Below, piece after piece: positions 7,536 through 13,622 of a stretch of DNA of 13,622 nt. Under the pieces are notes generated by a model. That model saw nothing but the letters and a program-made list of their open reading frames with translations. It was not told the DNA's origin and ran no database searches. The position numbers and the translations under genes are program-made. Positions within the stretch are counted from its first letter, which is position 1, and each line of letters begins with the position of its first letter. Source of the stretch: Filomicrobium sp. GTDB taxonomy: Bacteria; Pseudomonadota; Alphaproteobacteria; Rhizobiales; Hyphomicrobiaceae. The stretch is from contig JAJFHK010000265.1 of the NCBI GenBank assembly GCA_021775655.1, positions 1 through 13,622 on the forward strand. The letters run 5' to 3'.

Positions 7536-7555
7536 AAACTCCCGAATCGGAGTTT
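7536..7555 (-). other. Inverted repeat overlapping the argS stop codon
   Basis: AAACTCC (7536-7542) pairs with GGAGTTT (7549-7555) across a 6-base loop and includes part of the argS stop codon (7554-7556). On the transcribed strand the stem's own 3' arm ends in TTT and is followed by CGCC, not a U-run, so a standard terminator is doubtful. It may mark the 3' end of argS or modulate read-through into the SPOR gene 73 bases on. Confidence 0.35.
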
Positions 7556-9314
7556 AGCGCATCGCGTCCGGGGCCTCGACGCCGAGTACACCCAATCCCG
7601 AGGATATCACCCGTTGAGTCGCTGCTATCATCGCCAGCCGAGCAACCGTCAATCCCCTATCCCCTTGGGCGATAAAGCGTAATTGTGGCGAATCATTGCC
7701 TCGCGCCCACTGCGAATGCAGTGCATTCGCCACCTCGTAGAGGTAGAAAGCCAGCCTATGAGGCTCATGAGCGCGGGCTGCACCCTCGATCAGACGGGGA
7801 AATGATGCCAGCATCTTGATCAGCTCAATTTCGCCAGGATCGGTCAATTTCGACAGTTCCGCCTGAGTTAGCGCATCCGGCGAGGTATCGAGACCCTCGA
7901 ACGCTTCCGCGGCATTGCGGAACACCGATGCCGACCGAGCATGCGCATACTGGACGTAAAAGACCGGATTATCCTTGGACTGTTCAGTGACCTGGGCAAA
8001 ATCGAAGTCCAAGGGGGCGTCGTTCTTCCGGTAAAGCATCATGAAGCGCACCGGGTCGCGCCCGACTTCGTCTACGACTTCACGCAGCGTAACAAATGTC
8101 CCCAGCCGTTTTCCCATCTTTACAGCCTGCCCCGCCCGGAAAAGCTTAACCAGTTGGCAAACCTTGATGTCGAAATCAGCTTTCCCGTCGGACAGCGCGG
8201 CAACGGCGGACTTCATCCGTTTGATGTAGCCGATGTGATCGGCCCCGAAGACGTTGATAATGTGCGAAAACCCGCGCTGCAGCTTGTCGTAGTGGTAGCC
8301 AACATCGCCAGCGAAATAAGTATAGCTGCCGTCCGACTTGGCAATCGCACGGTCGACATCGTCACCAAATTCGGTCGAGCGGAACAAAACCTGCTCGCGT
8401 TCTTCCCATTCTTCGTCTTCATGCCCCTTCGGCTTCGGTAGCACACCCTCGTAGATAAGCCCTTTGGATTTCAGCACATCGATAGCTTCGCTGATCCGGT
8501 CGCGGCCGTTCGCCTGTAGAGAGGCTTCCGAAAAAAACACGTCGTGTTGAATGTTGAGCGCGGCGAGGTCTTCGCGGATCATGACCATCATCATCTCGAT
8601 GGCCTTCGCGCGCGCCACCGGCATCCAGTCAGCTGCCTCACGGCTCTTGAGCTTATCGCCATATTCCGCCACCAGCGCTTCGCCTACGGGTTTCAAATAG
8701 TCCCCTGGATAAAGCCCTTCCGGGATGGCGCCGATATCCTCACCAAGCGCCTCGCGATAGCGCAGGAACACCGAACGCGCCAGCACGTCGACCTGCCCAC
8801 CTGCATCATTGACGTAGTATTCACGCGTGACATCGTAGCCGGCGAATTCCAGCAACCTTGCAAGCGCATCACCAAACACTGCACCACGGCAATGCCCAAC
8901 GTGCATCGGTCCTGTCGGGTTCGCTGAAACGTACTCAACGTTGGTCTTAGTGCCCTTGCCGAGGTCAACTTGGCCGTACAGCTCACCGGCCGCAAGGATC
9001 GTCCCGACCATCGATTGCCAGAACTCCGGCTTGAACGAAATATTGAGAAAGCCCGGCCCCGCGACATCGGCCTTTTCAACGTCCTCAAATGCTTCCATGC
9101 GGACTTTTAACGCTTCCGCGATATCACGCGGCTTCATGCCGGCTTTTTTGGCCAGAACCATCGCAGCATTTGTAGCAAAATCGCCGTGCGAACTATCGCG
9201 AGGTGTCTCGGCCTCGATTCCAGATACGTCAATATCTGCCGGCATCACACCGTCGGCCTGCATTGCAGAGAGCGATGCCCTGATGAGCCCTTCGACATGG
9301 GCGAAAACGTTCAT
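7554..9314 (-). CDS. argS: Arginine--tRNA ligase
   Basis: Class I aminoacyl-tRNA synthetase that charges tRNA-Arg in the cytoplasm. The 586-residue product has the N-terminal Add-1-like domain, the catalytic entry [20 protein letters not shown] with the HIGH-type motif HVGH (138-141), [13 protein letters not shown] (164-176), [12 protein letters not shown] (334-345), the KMSKS-type loop in the variant form KMGKR (399-403), and a C-terminal anticodon-binding domain ([10 protein letters not shown] to the end). Length is normal for the family. I place the start at the ATG at 9314, where the family N-terminus begins; the frame is open upstream to 9428, but those 38 residues look like leader sequence. 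A GAGG lies eleven bases before the ATG. Confidence 0.97.
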   Translation of the reverse strand: MNVFAHVEGLIRASLSAMQADGVMPADIDVSGIEAETPRDSSHGDFATNAAMVLAKKAGMKPRDIAEALKVRMEAFEDVEKADVAGPGFLNISFKPEFWQSMVGTILAAGELYGQVDLGKGTKTNVEYVSANPTGPMHVGHCRGAVFGDALARLLEFAGYDVTREYYVNDAGGQVDVLARSVFLRYREALGEDIGAIPEGLYPGDYLKPVGEALVAEYGDKLKSREAADWMPVARAKAIEMMMVMIREDLAALNIQHDVFFSEASLQANGRDRISEAIDVLKSKGLIYEGVLPKPKGHEDEEWEEREQVLFRSTEFGDDVDRAIAKSDGSYTYFAGDVGYHYDKLQRGFSHIINVFGADHIGYIKRMKSAVAALSDGKADFDIKVCQLVKLFRAGQAVKMGKRLGTFVTLREVVDEVGRDPVRFMMLYRKNDAPLDFDFAQVTEQSKDNPVFYVQYAHARSASVFRNAAEAFEGLDTSPDALTQAELSKLTDPGEIELIKMLASFPRLIEGAARAHEPHRLAFYLYEVANALHSQWARGNDSPQLRFIAQGDRGLTVARLAMIAATQRVISSGLGVLGVEAPDAMR

Positions 9315-9369
9315 ACGACAAAAAACCTCATTTGCCAGAATGGAAACGGCCGCGGGACAGACCCGTCTT

Positions 9370-9401
9370 ATATATGAGAACCGCCTGGACATTCTGTCCA
9401 G
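9370..9401 (-). promoter_or_regulatory. Candidate argS promoter with a 7-bp dyad over its -35
   Basis: Between dgt and argS a perfect inverted repeat CTGGACA-TTC-TGTCCAG lies at 9385-9401. On the minus strand its TGGACA (9400-9395) resembles a -35, and 17-20 bases on comes an AT-rich TCATATATAA (9377-9368) that could supply a -10. If so, argS has its own start point about 55 bases upstream of its ATG and the dyad would be placed like an operator. The dyad is certain; the promoter match is only fair. Confidence 0.35.
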
Positions 9402-9482
9402 TTCCACACCGGCCTGCATCTGACACAAGCCTGCGACGTGTCAAGCCGATGAAGTGTGGACCATCTCAAGCCGCCGCTGGCG

Positions 9483-10694
9483 CTATCGTAATTCCGGGCT
9501 CGCGTCAAACAACCGGCGATGTTCGTCGATCGCCATGCGGTCGGTCATTCCAGCAACAAAATCAGCAACGAGGCGGGCAAGCCTGCGGCCCTGCCTACCT
9601 TGGGCGCTCTTTCGCCATGCGTTATGAAGCAACTCTGGTTCGGCCAGATAACGTTGAAACAGATCGCCGACAACCTGCTCGGCCTCTACCATGACTTTCA
9701 TGACCCGCTCGTGTCGATAGACCCGTTCGAACAGGTATCCTTTGAGTGCTCGGATTTCGCTGCCAAGCTGATCCGAGAAAGCGATCGTTTCGCCCCCGGC
9801 AGCCCGGATATCATTGGGCGAATTTGGTGCAAGGTCGGCCAACCGGCGCCGCGACTCTGCTACGCAATCGCTAACCATGGCCGTAATCATGGCTCGGGTG
9901 ATTTCATAAATGGCACGCGAAGGCTCTAGCCCTAAGTCGCCATATTCGCTGACGCGCTCTGTCAACACACCTGCCAGCGGCGCCTTCTTCAATTCGCCAA
10001 GTGACAAAAGCCCGGCTCTCAGACCGTCGTCCGTGTCATGGGAAACATAGGCAATGTCATCAGCCAAGGCGGCTACTTGCGCTTCGGCACTGGCATAATG
10101 CTCAAGCTCCAGGCTTTGCCAATGGTTCAGCAGGTTGGCAACTTTCGCGACTGCCGAGTTCTCTGAATTGACCACCGGTCCATTGTGCTTGGCCAGACCT
10201 TCAAGGGTCTCCCAGGTCAGATTCATCCCATCAAATCCGCGATACTTCCGTTCCAGCCGCATCACGACTTTCAAAGATTGCGCATTGTGGTCGAACCCTC
10301 CGAACTCAGCCATAGCCTTGGCCAGCGCCCTCTCGCCTGCGTGGCCGAATGGCGAATGGCCAAGATCGTGTGCAAGCGCCAGAGCCTCGGCGAGATCCTC
10401 ATCAAGCCGCAACTGCCGGGCAATCGTTCGCGCAATTTGGGCGACTTCGAGGGTGTGTGTCAGCCGCGTCCGGTAATGATCACCCTCATGAAAGACGAAG
10501 ACCTGCGTCTTATGCAGAAGCCGCCGAAACGGCGCCGAATGGATGATCCGGTCACGATCGCGCTGGTAAGGGCTACGGGTTGGGCAATCGGGTTCGGCGC
10601 TTTCCCTGCCTCGGCTCGCTATAGCGCTCGCGGCATAGCGGCCCGGTGCGCGCTCACCCGGCTTTAATCCTGACCCGTAGTCTTCAAGCCCCAT
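9483..10694 (-). CDS. dgt: Deoxyguanosinetriphosphate triphosphohydrolase-like protein (HD-domain dNTPase)
   Basis: Cytoplasmic HD-domain phosphohydrolase that converts dNTPs to nucleosides and triphosphate and so trims the dNTP pool. The 403-residue protein shows the metal-binding HD set: His80 in YRTRLTHTLEVAQIAR, His109-Asp110 in AHDLGHSPFGHAGE, and the later ALADDIAYVSHD (about 209-220), plus FDHNAQSLKVVMRLE. Length about 400 fits the shorter, alphaproteobacterial 'dGTPase-like' branch rather than the roughly 500-residue E. coli Dgt; true substrate range is not readable. I prefer the ATG at 10694, with GGTGG five bases upstream, over an in-frame TTG at 10706. It is divergent from erpA and heads the long leftward gene run. 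Confidence 0.93.
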   Translation of the reverse strand: MGLEDYGSGLKPGERAPGRYAASAIASRGRESAEPDCPTRSPYQRDRDRIIHSAPFRRLLHKTQVFVFHEGDHYRTRLTHTLEVAQIARTIARQLRLDEDLAEALALAHDLGHSPFGHAGERALAKAMAEFGGFDHNAQSLKVVMRLERKYRGFDGMNLTWETLEGLAKHNGPVVNSENSAVAKVANLLNHWQSLELEHYASAEAQVAALADDIAYVSHDTDDGLRAGLLSLGELKKAPLAGVLTERVSEYGDLGLEPSRAIYEITRAMITAMVSDCVAESRRRLADLAPNSPNDIRAAGGETIAFSDQLGSEIRALKGYLFERVYRHERVMKVMVEAEQVVGDLFQRYLAEPELLHNAWRKSAQGRQGRRLARLVADFVAGMTDRMAIDEHRRLFDASPELR

Positions 10695-10713
10695 CGCAAC
10701 CACCAATTATGCT

Positions 10714-10719
10714 ATTATA
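10714..10719 (-). promoter_or_regulatory. Consensus -10 (TATAAT) upstream of dgt
   Basis: The minus strand reads TATAAT exactly, 19 bases before the dgt ATG. Initiation about seven bases on would give a leader of roughly 13 bases, just enough to include the GGTGG ribosome site. No good -35 appears at 16-18 bases (GGCTCA at the best spacing), so the match rests on the -10 alone. Confidence 0.4.
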
Positions 10720-10729
10720 AAGCCCGGGT

Positions 10730-10735
10730 TTGACA
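10730..10735 (+). promoter_or_regulatory. Candidate -35 (TTGACA) for erpA
   Basis: A perfect TTGACA on the plus strand, 118 bases before the erpA ATG and back-to-back with the dgt -10. The -10 region at normal spacing (TCATCTTT, 10752-10759) is poor, so this may be an activated promoter or chance. If used, it gives a leader of about 85-90 bases that contains the alternative hairpins at 10805-10826. Confidence 0.3.
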
Positions 10736-10804
10736 CTGAGCCTGCTCATACTCATCTTTTGGGCATGGAATCACACGCGCTCGCAAGCCCAACACGAAAC
10801 CATA

Positions 10805-10826
10805 GAAGCTTTGGCTTCAACAAAGC
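10805..10826 (+). other. Two overlapping, mutually exclusive small hairpins in the erpA leader
   Basis: GAAGC (10805-10809) can pair with GCTTC (10814-10818) over a 4-base loop. Alternatively GCTTTG (10808-10813) can pair with CAAAGC (10821-10826) over 7 bases. They share bases, so only one can form. They end 26 bases before the erpA ATG. Stems of 5 and 6 bp are weak; any switching role is inference. Confidence 0.25.
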
Positions 10827-10852
10827 CCAACCAGATTCATGAGACCGAGAGA

Positions 10853-11182
10853 ATGACCACAAACGTCGAATTGACCGAAAGTGCCGCCCGCCGCATCACG
10901 GAAATTGTTGCTGAGGAACCCAGCAATAAGCTCCTGCGTGTTAGCGTTGAAGGAGGCGGCTGTTCCGGATTTCAGTACAAGTTCGACCTCGTCGCAGACA
11001 AGGCCGACGACGATATTGTGCTGGAGCGCGATGGAGCCACCGTCTTAATCGACCCGGTTTCGCTTGGCTTCCTCGAAGGCTCTCACATCGACTTCGTCGA
11101 CGAACTGATCGGCGCGTCGTTCCAGATCCGCAATCCCAATGCCACCGCCTCATGCGGTTGCGGCACAAGTTTTTCGATGTGA
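10853..11182 (+). CDS. erpA: A-type iron-sulfur cluster carrier/insertion protein (ErpA/IscA family)
   Basis: Small cytoplasmic protein that receives a nascent Fe-S cluster and delivers it to apo-enzymes. The 109-residue product has the three conserved cluster cysteines, Cys37 in GGGCSGFQY and Cys101/Cys103 in ASCGCGTSF, with the family motifs LRVSVEGGGCSGF and FVDELIGASFQIRNPNA between. I use the ATG at 10853; the frame is open back to 10730, but that part encodes no family sequence and its hydrophobic stretch is not an A-type carrier feature. ErpA versus IscA cannot be settled from sequence by eye; in this gene neighbourhood (dgt-erpA-xth) alphaproteobacterial members are usually named ErpA. 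The promoter of the next gene overlaps the 3' end. Confidence 0.93.
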   Translation: MTTNVELTESAARRITEIVAEEPSNKLLRVSVEGGGCSGFQYKFDLVADKADDDIVLERDGATVLIDPVSLGFLEGSHIDFVDELIGASFQIRNPNATASCGCGTSFSM

Positions 11183-11208
11183 CACCTGAACCGCCCTATG
11201 GCTATACT
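11179..11208 (+). promoter_or_regulatory. Sigma-70-type promoter for the PemK-like gene
   Basis: GTGACA (11179-11184) and TATACT (11203-11208) each match five of six consensus bases and are 18 bases apart. The -35 overlaps the erpA stop codon (11180-11182). Start of transcription near 11215 would leave a leader of about 30 bases before the ATG at 11246. The best promoter match I saw in the window. Confidence 0.55.
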
Positions 11209-11222
11209 GATTGGACAATCAG
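11207..11222 (+). promoter_or_regulatory. Operator-like inverted repeat over the -10/start site
   Basis: CTGATT (11207-11212) and AATCAG (11217-11222) form a perfect 6-bp dyad around GGAC. It begins inside the -10 and covers the expected start point, the usual place for a repressor site. No regulator gene is adjacent; the binding protein is unknown. Confidence 0.45.
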
Positions 11223-11245
11223 CGTAGACGGTGAGGCGGTGTGTA

Positions 11246-11824
11246 ATGATTACAAACGAAAAGGTGGATGCCGGAACAGTGGTAGTGTGCGACCGGTCTC
11301 GCTTTGGTGGCAATTCAACTGATATCGACAAAAAAAATCTCGCCGTGGTGATTACACCCAGCGCACGACAGTTCGATCGAGTCGTTGAAGCTGTCCCGCT
11401 TACAGATAAGCTCCCGATTGATCGGGAAGTTAAGTTCGTTGCATTGCGTCACGAAAGCCTGAGGAGTCTCAGCCCCACGGGTGAGTGGTATGCATTATGC
11501 GACCGCCAAACCCGATTAAGTCTCGATAGCGAGGACATGGTATACCTTCGCCATGAGCGCAGTCGCAGCTCAAATCATGCTCCGTGCGTATATGTTCGAG
11601 GCGAAGATCTCAAATCAATCCGGCTCGCGATAGTTCATCAGCTATTTCCAGATTCCGATATTCGTATCTACTTCAAAAGCGGATTGCGATCATTCCAAGC
11701 TCTAAAGAAAAGGCTGACTTGGCGCAAACCTTCAAAACAAAGTAGGTCCTACAAAGAAGCCAGAAGACCGAGAGGCAACACCCCACCGCCTCACGACCAC
11801 GACAAGCCAACAGCGAAGTATTAA
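11246..11824 (+). CDS. PemK/MazF-like protein, orphan and divergent
   Basis: The predicted 192-residue protein has an N-terminal half that reads like the PemK/MazF fold: AGTVVVCDRS (about 9-18), NLAVVITPSARQF (31-43), VVEAVPLTDKLP (46-57) and ALCDRQTRLSL (83-93), matching the family's strand-1, strand-2, PlT and 'D-irt' positions. MazF-type toxins are mRNA endonucleases. Two things argue against a standard toxin: the usual Arg-Pro before the second strand is Asn-Leu here (KKNLAVVIT), and no antitoxin gene precedes it, since only 63 bases separate it from erpA. The C-terminus (about 150-192) is a Lys/Arg-rich then Pro/His/Asp tail unlike MazF. GC over the last 200 bases is near 42-48 per cent, below most of the window. 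I use the ATG at 11246; a GTG at 11231 is in frame. The family call is tentative. Confidence 0.6.
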   Translation: MITNEKVDAGTVVVCDRSRFGGNSTDIDKKNLAVVITPSARQFDRVVEAVPLTDKLPIDREVKFVALRHESLRSLSPTGEWYALCDRQTRLSLDSEDMVYLRHERSRSSNHAPCVYVRGEDLKSIRLAIVHQLFPDSDIRIYFKSGLRSFQALKKRLTWRKPSKQSRSYKEARRPRGNTPPPHDHDKPTAKY

Positions 11825-11834
11825 TCAACGTTGA
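11825..11834. other. 10-bp perfect palindrome in the convergent gap
   Basis: TCAACGTTGA fills half of the 21-base gap between the PemK-like gene and the secreted-protein gene, which converge. There is no GC-rich stem with a U-run, so I see no ordinary bidirectional terminator here. A 10-bp palindrome can occur by chance. Confidence 0.25.
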
Positions 11835-11845
11835 CAACTCAGTAA

Positions 11846-12226
11846 TTACGGAACGAGCACCTCTTTAGCCCTGCCCTTGTCCCACTTGCCATAGAGGCTC
11901 CCGTTCTTTCCAACCTTGTAGATGATCGGATAGCGCCCTCCGAAATCAACGACCATGCGGCCGTTTTTGATCGTGCCTGTTCCGCGGTAGGTCTGCCCAC
12001 TGGTAATCAGCCAGCTCATCTCTACCTTGTCGCCCGCAACTGCGATTACAGCAGTCCCAGTATATTTCGACCCATTACGATTAGTGCCGTGCACATCATA
12101 CGTGCCGCTGAAAATCTCCGGCCCCTCGGCAATCATAACGTGATTCATTGTTTCGGCGCTAGCAGCGCAAATAGCTAAGCTCAGAGATAGAAGAAACGTC
12201 ACGAAAACCGAACCAATAGACCGCAT
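11846..12226 (-). CDS. Small secreted beta-rich protein, LIC10280-like ('fibronectin-binding' annotated group)
   Basis: 126 residues with a clear Sec signal peptide: MRSIGSVFV, a hydrophobic core to about residue 20, and a likely cut after ASA (24). Cys20 is not in a lipobox, so it is not obviously a lipoprotein. The mature part has a repeating Gly/Tyr pattern: GTYDVHGTNRNGSKYTGTAV (41-60), MSWLITSGQTYRGTGTI, VDFGGRYPIIYKV and GSLYGKWDKGRAKEVLVP. This resembles small periplasmic proteins of rhizobia labelled LIC10280 family or, without proof, fibronectin-binding; function is unknown. AGGAG lies five bases before the ATG at 12226, which decides this start over an upstream frame extension to 12328. 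It converges with the PemK-like gene and is divergent from xth. Confidence 0.8.
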   Translation of the reverse strand: MRSIGSVFVTFLLSLSLAICAASAETMNHVMIAEGPEIFSGTYDVHGTNRNGSKYTGTAVIAVAGDKVEMSWLITSGQTYRGTGTIKNGRMVVDFGGRYPIIYKVGKNGSLYGKWDKGRAKEVLVP

Positions 12227-12355
12227 ATCTGCTCCTGTGGCTGAACCAAATCGATACCGCGCTTGCGCCTCACCCCTGCAATATTGTCCCTGTGATGCTA
12301 ACAATGATCCTAGCAGGGTGTTCAGCAAGAATACCGCATCAAGCAGGGAGCCCCA
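12227..12355. promoter_or_regulatory. Divergent intergenic region between the secreted-protein gene and xth
   Basis: 129 bases that must hold the start signals of both flanking genes. I see no strong -35/-10 pair; a TTGCAG with GGTATC 17 bases on is a fair minus-strand candidate. A bulged hairpin, CCC-(TGTGA)-TGCTA / TAGCA-GGG with a 10-base loop, lies at 12288-12318, and GCGC-TT-GCGC at about 12260-12269. xth has a GGGAG six bases before its ATG. Confidence 0.35.
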
Positions 12356-13138
12356 ATGAAAATTGCAACGTGGAACATCAACGGCGTGAAGGCGCGAATT
12401 GAAACCACCCTGACCTGGCTCAAGGAAAGTGCGCCCGACATTGCTTGTTTACAGGAAATCAAATCGATCGACGAGAATTTCCCTCGTGGCGCCTTCGAAG
12501 ACGCAGGATATAACGTCGAAACACACGGACAGAAAGGCTTCAACGGTGTAGCAATCCTTTCCAGGCTGCCACTCGAAGACGTCACACGCCGCCTGCCCGG
12601 CAATCCCGAAGACGAACAGGCACGCTATATCGAGGCGAGCGTCTCGACCGATAGCGGTGCGGTCCGCATTGCCTGTCTCTATTTACCGAATGGCAACCCG
12701 CTCGGCACCGAAAAGTTCTCATACAAACTCGCTTGGATGGATCGCCTCGAAGATCGTGTGCAAGAACTTCTTGCCGACGAGATGCCGTTGATAGTTGCTG
12801 GCGATTATAACGTCATACCCATGCCCGAAGATGCCCACCGTCCGGACGCTTGGACGGATGATGCACTGTTTCAACCGGAGAGCCGCGCAAGCTTTCGCCG
12901 GCTTCTGAACCTCGGCATGACTGACGCAATCCGCACCACAACACCAGAACCCGAGACCTATACATTCTGGGACTACCAGGCAGGCGCTTGGCAGAAGAAC
13001 AACGGTATCCGCATCGACCATCTGTTGCTATCGCCACAGGCCGCAGACCGGCTTGAATCGGCTGGCATCGACAAGGAGACCCGCGGTTGGGAAAAGCCAT
13101 CCGATCATGTGCCCGTATGGATTGAATTGGCAGTTTAA
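12356..13138 (+). CDS. xth: Exodeoxyribonuclease III / AP endonuclease (XthA family)
   Basis: DNA-repair enzyme that cuts 5' of abasic sites and removes 3' blocking groups. 260 residues, the usual length. Catalytic motifs are intact: WNINGVKAR with Asn7, LQEIK with the metal-binding Glu34, GDYNVIP, GIRIDHLLLS and the C-terminal SDHVPVW with the catalytic Asp-His. The ATG at 12356 is preceded by GGGAG. It lies on the same strand as erpA, two genes away, and 14 bases before the histidine-phosphatase gene, with which it probably forms an operon. Confidence 0.96.
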   Translation: MKIATWNINGVKARIETTLTWLKESAPDIACLQEIKSIDENFPRGAFEDAGYNVETHGQKGFNGVAILSRLPLEDVTRRLPGNPEDEQARYIEASVSTDSGAVRIACLYLPNGNPLGTEKFSYKLAWMDRLEDRVQELLADEMPLIVAGDYNVIPMPEDAHRPDAWTDDALFQPESRASFRRLLNLGMTDAIRTTTPEPETYTFWDYQAGAWQKNNGIRIDHLLLSPQAADRLESAGIDKETRGWEKPSDHVPVWIELAV

Positions 13139-13152
13139 CGAGGCACACCTTC

Positions 13153-13622
13153 ATGGCAGCATCCACCAAACGTCACGCATTGAAAACAACTTCACTCACA
13201 CTCATTCTCACATGCGCTTTGCTTGTGACTGCGCTCTTGCCTGCCAATGCTGCAGACGAAATCGCGCTCTGGAATGCAATCCGCTCAGGCGAAGCGTTTG
13301 CAATCTTGCGCCACGAACTGGCCCCCGGCACTGGCGACCCGGAAGAATTCGAAATCGGCGACTGCGCTACCCAACGCAACCTCAACGATGCAGGCCGCAA
13401 ACAAGCCACCGCGACTGGAGAACGCTTCCGCCAAAAGGGGATTAGTCGCGCCGAAGTTTTTTCCAGTCAATGGTGCCGTTGCCGCCAGACCGCCGAACTC
13501 CTCAATCTCGGCATGGTCCATGATCTTCCAGCCCTCAATTCATTCTACGAAAACTATGAAGCTCGAACGCCCCAGACAGAAGAGCTGAAACAATGGCTCT
13601 CTGCCCGCGATAGCGATGCACC
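13153..13622 (+). CDS. Secreted histidine-phosphatase family protein (3' end cut by window edge)
   Basis: 156 codons are visible and the frame is open at the edge. My translation from the ATG at 13153 gives a Sec signal peptide (basic start, hydrophobic core about 13-30, likely cut after ANA at 33). The phosphoglycerate-mutase-like fold follows: AILRHELAPGTGDPEEF with the catalytic Arg53-His54, the second conserved region LNDAGRKQATATGERFR, and EVFSSQWCRCRQTAELL with the further conserved arginine(s). The motif is RHE rather than the common RHG. The residues that complete the active site, including the second histidine, would lie beyond the edge. Substrate unknown. It starts 14 bases after xth, likely co-transcribed. 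Cys71, Cys108 and Cys110 could form disulfides in the periplasm, which is inference. Confidence 0.88.
   Translation, partial: MAASTKRHALKTTSLTLILTCALLVTALLPANAADEIALWNAIRSGEAFAILRHELAPGTGDPEEFEIGDCATQRNLNDAGRKQATATGERFRQKGISRAEVFSSQWCRCRQTAELLNLGMVHDLPALNSFYENYEARTPQTEELKQWLSARDSDA

Noticed and set aside
10730..10852. N-terminal extension of ErpA with a hydrophobic (membrane-like) stretch
   Set aside because: The frame is open, but A-type carriers start near MTTNVELTESAA and are soluble. The extension would begin inside the presumed promoter region and has no homology I recognise.
11183..11245. Antitoxin gene ahead of the PemK-like gene
   Set aside because: Only 63 bases lie between erpA and the PemK-like gene and they are taken up by promoter and dyad; no frame of useful length fits.
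1..13622. CRISPR arrays, insertion sequences, phage genes, rRNA genes
   Set aside because: I looked for regular direct repeats, transposase or integrase motifs, terminal inverted repeats and rRNA-like sequence and saw none. A dedicated search could still find diverged remnants.

Overview
The window looks like a chromosomal segment of an alphaproteobacterium, most likely of the order Hyphomicrobiales (Rhizobiales). The support is gene order (argS - SPOR protein - nagZ - scpA - scpB - tatABC on one strand, and dgt / erpA / xth beside it), the protein sequences themselves, and moderately high GC. I cannot fix a genus without a search.

Positions 1-10694 hold a co-directional minus-strand run. 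In transcription order it is: dgt (HD-domain dNTPase), argS (arginyl-tRNA synthetase), a large bitopic SPOR-domain envelope protein, nagZ (beta-N-acetylhexosaminidase), scpA and scpB (condensin partners), an ABC-transporter ATPase without its partners, then tatA, tatB and tatC (twin-arginine translocase; tatC is cut by the left edge). Several junctions are tight: scpA/scpB overlap in ATGA, tatB/tatC overlap in TGATG, and 12 bases separate the SPOR gene from nagZ. The theme is growth and division: dNTP pool, translation, septal peptidoglycan, murein recycling, chromosome condensation and export of folded proteins.

Positions 10695-13622 are mostly on the plus strand. erpA (A-type Fe-S carrier) is divergent from dgt. 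It is followed by a PemK/MazF-like gene with its own promoter and an operator-like dyad, a convergent small secreted protein gene, xth (exonuclease III family), and the start of a secreted histidine-phosphatase gene. The PemK-like and secreted-protein genes lie between erpA and xth and look like an accessory insertion.

Most of the window is conserved housekeeping sequence, and I find no CRISPR array, insertion sequence, rRNA or tRNA gene. The least explained parts are: (a) the 165-base tatA-tatB spacer, which can fold on the transcribed strand into a compact three-way junction, followed by three spaced TCGCCA repeats and an 8-bp GC-rich hairpin; (b) the orphan PemK-like gene with promoter and dyad; (c) the lone ABC ATPase between scpB and tatA. 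Functional ideas about these are inference.
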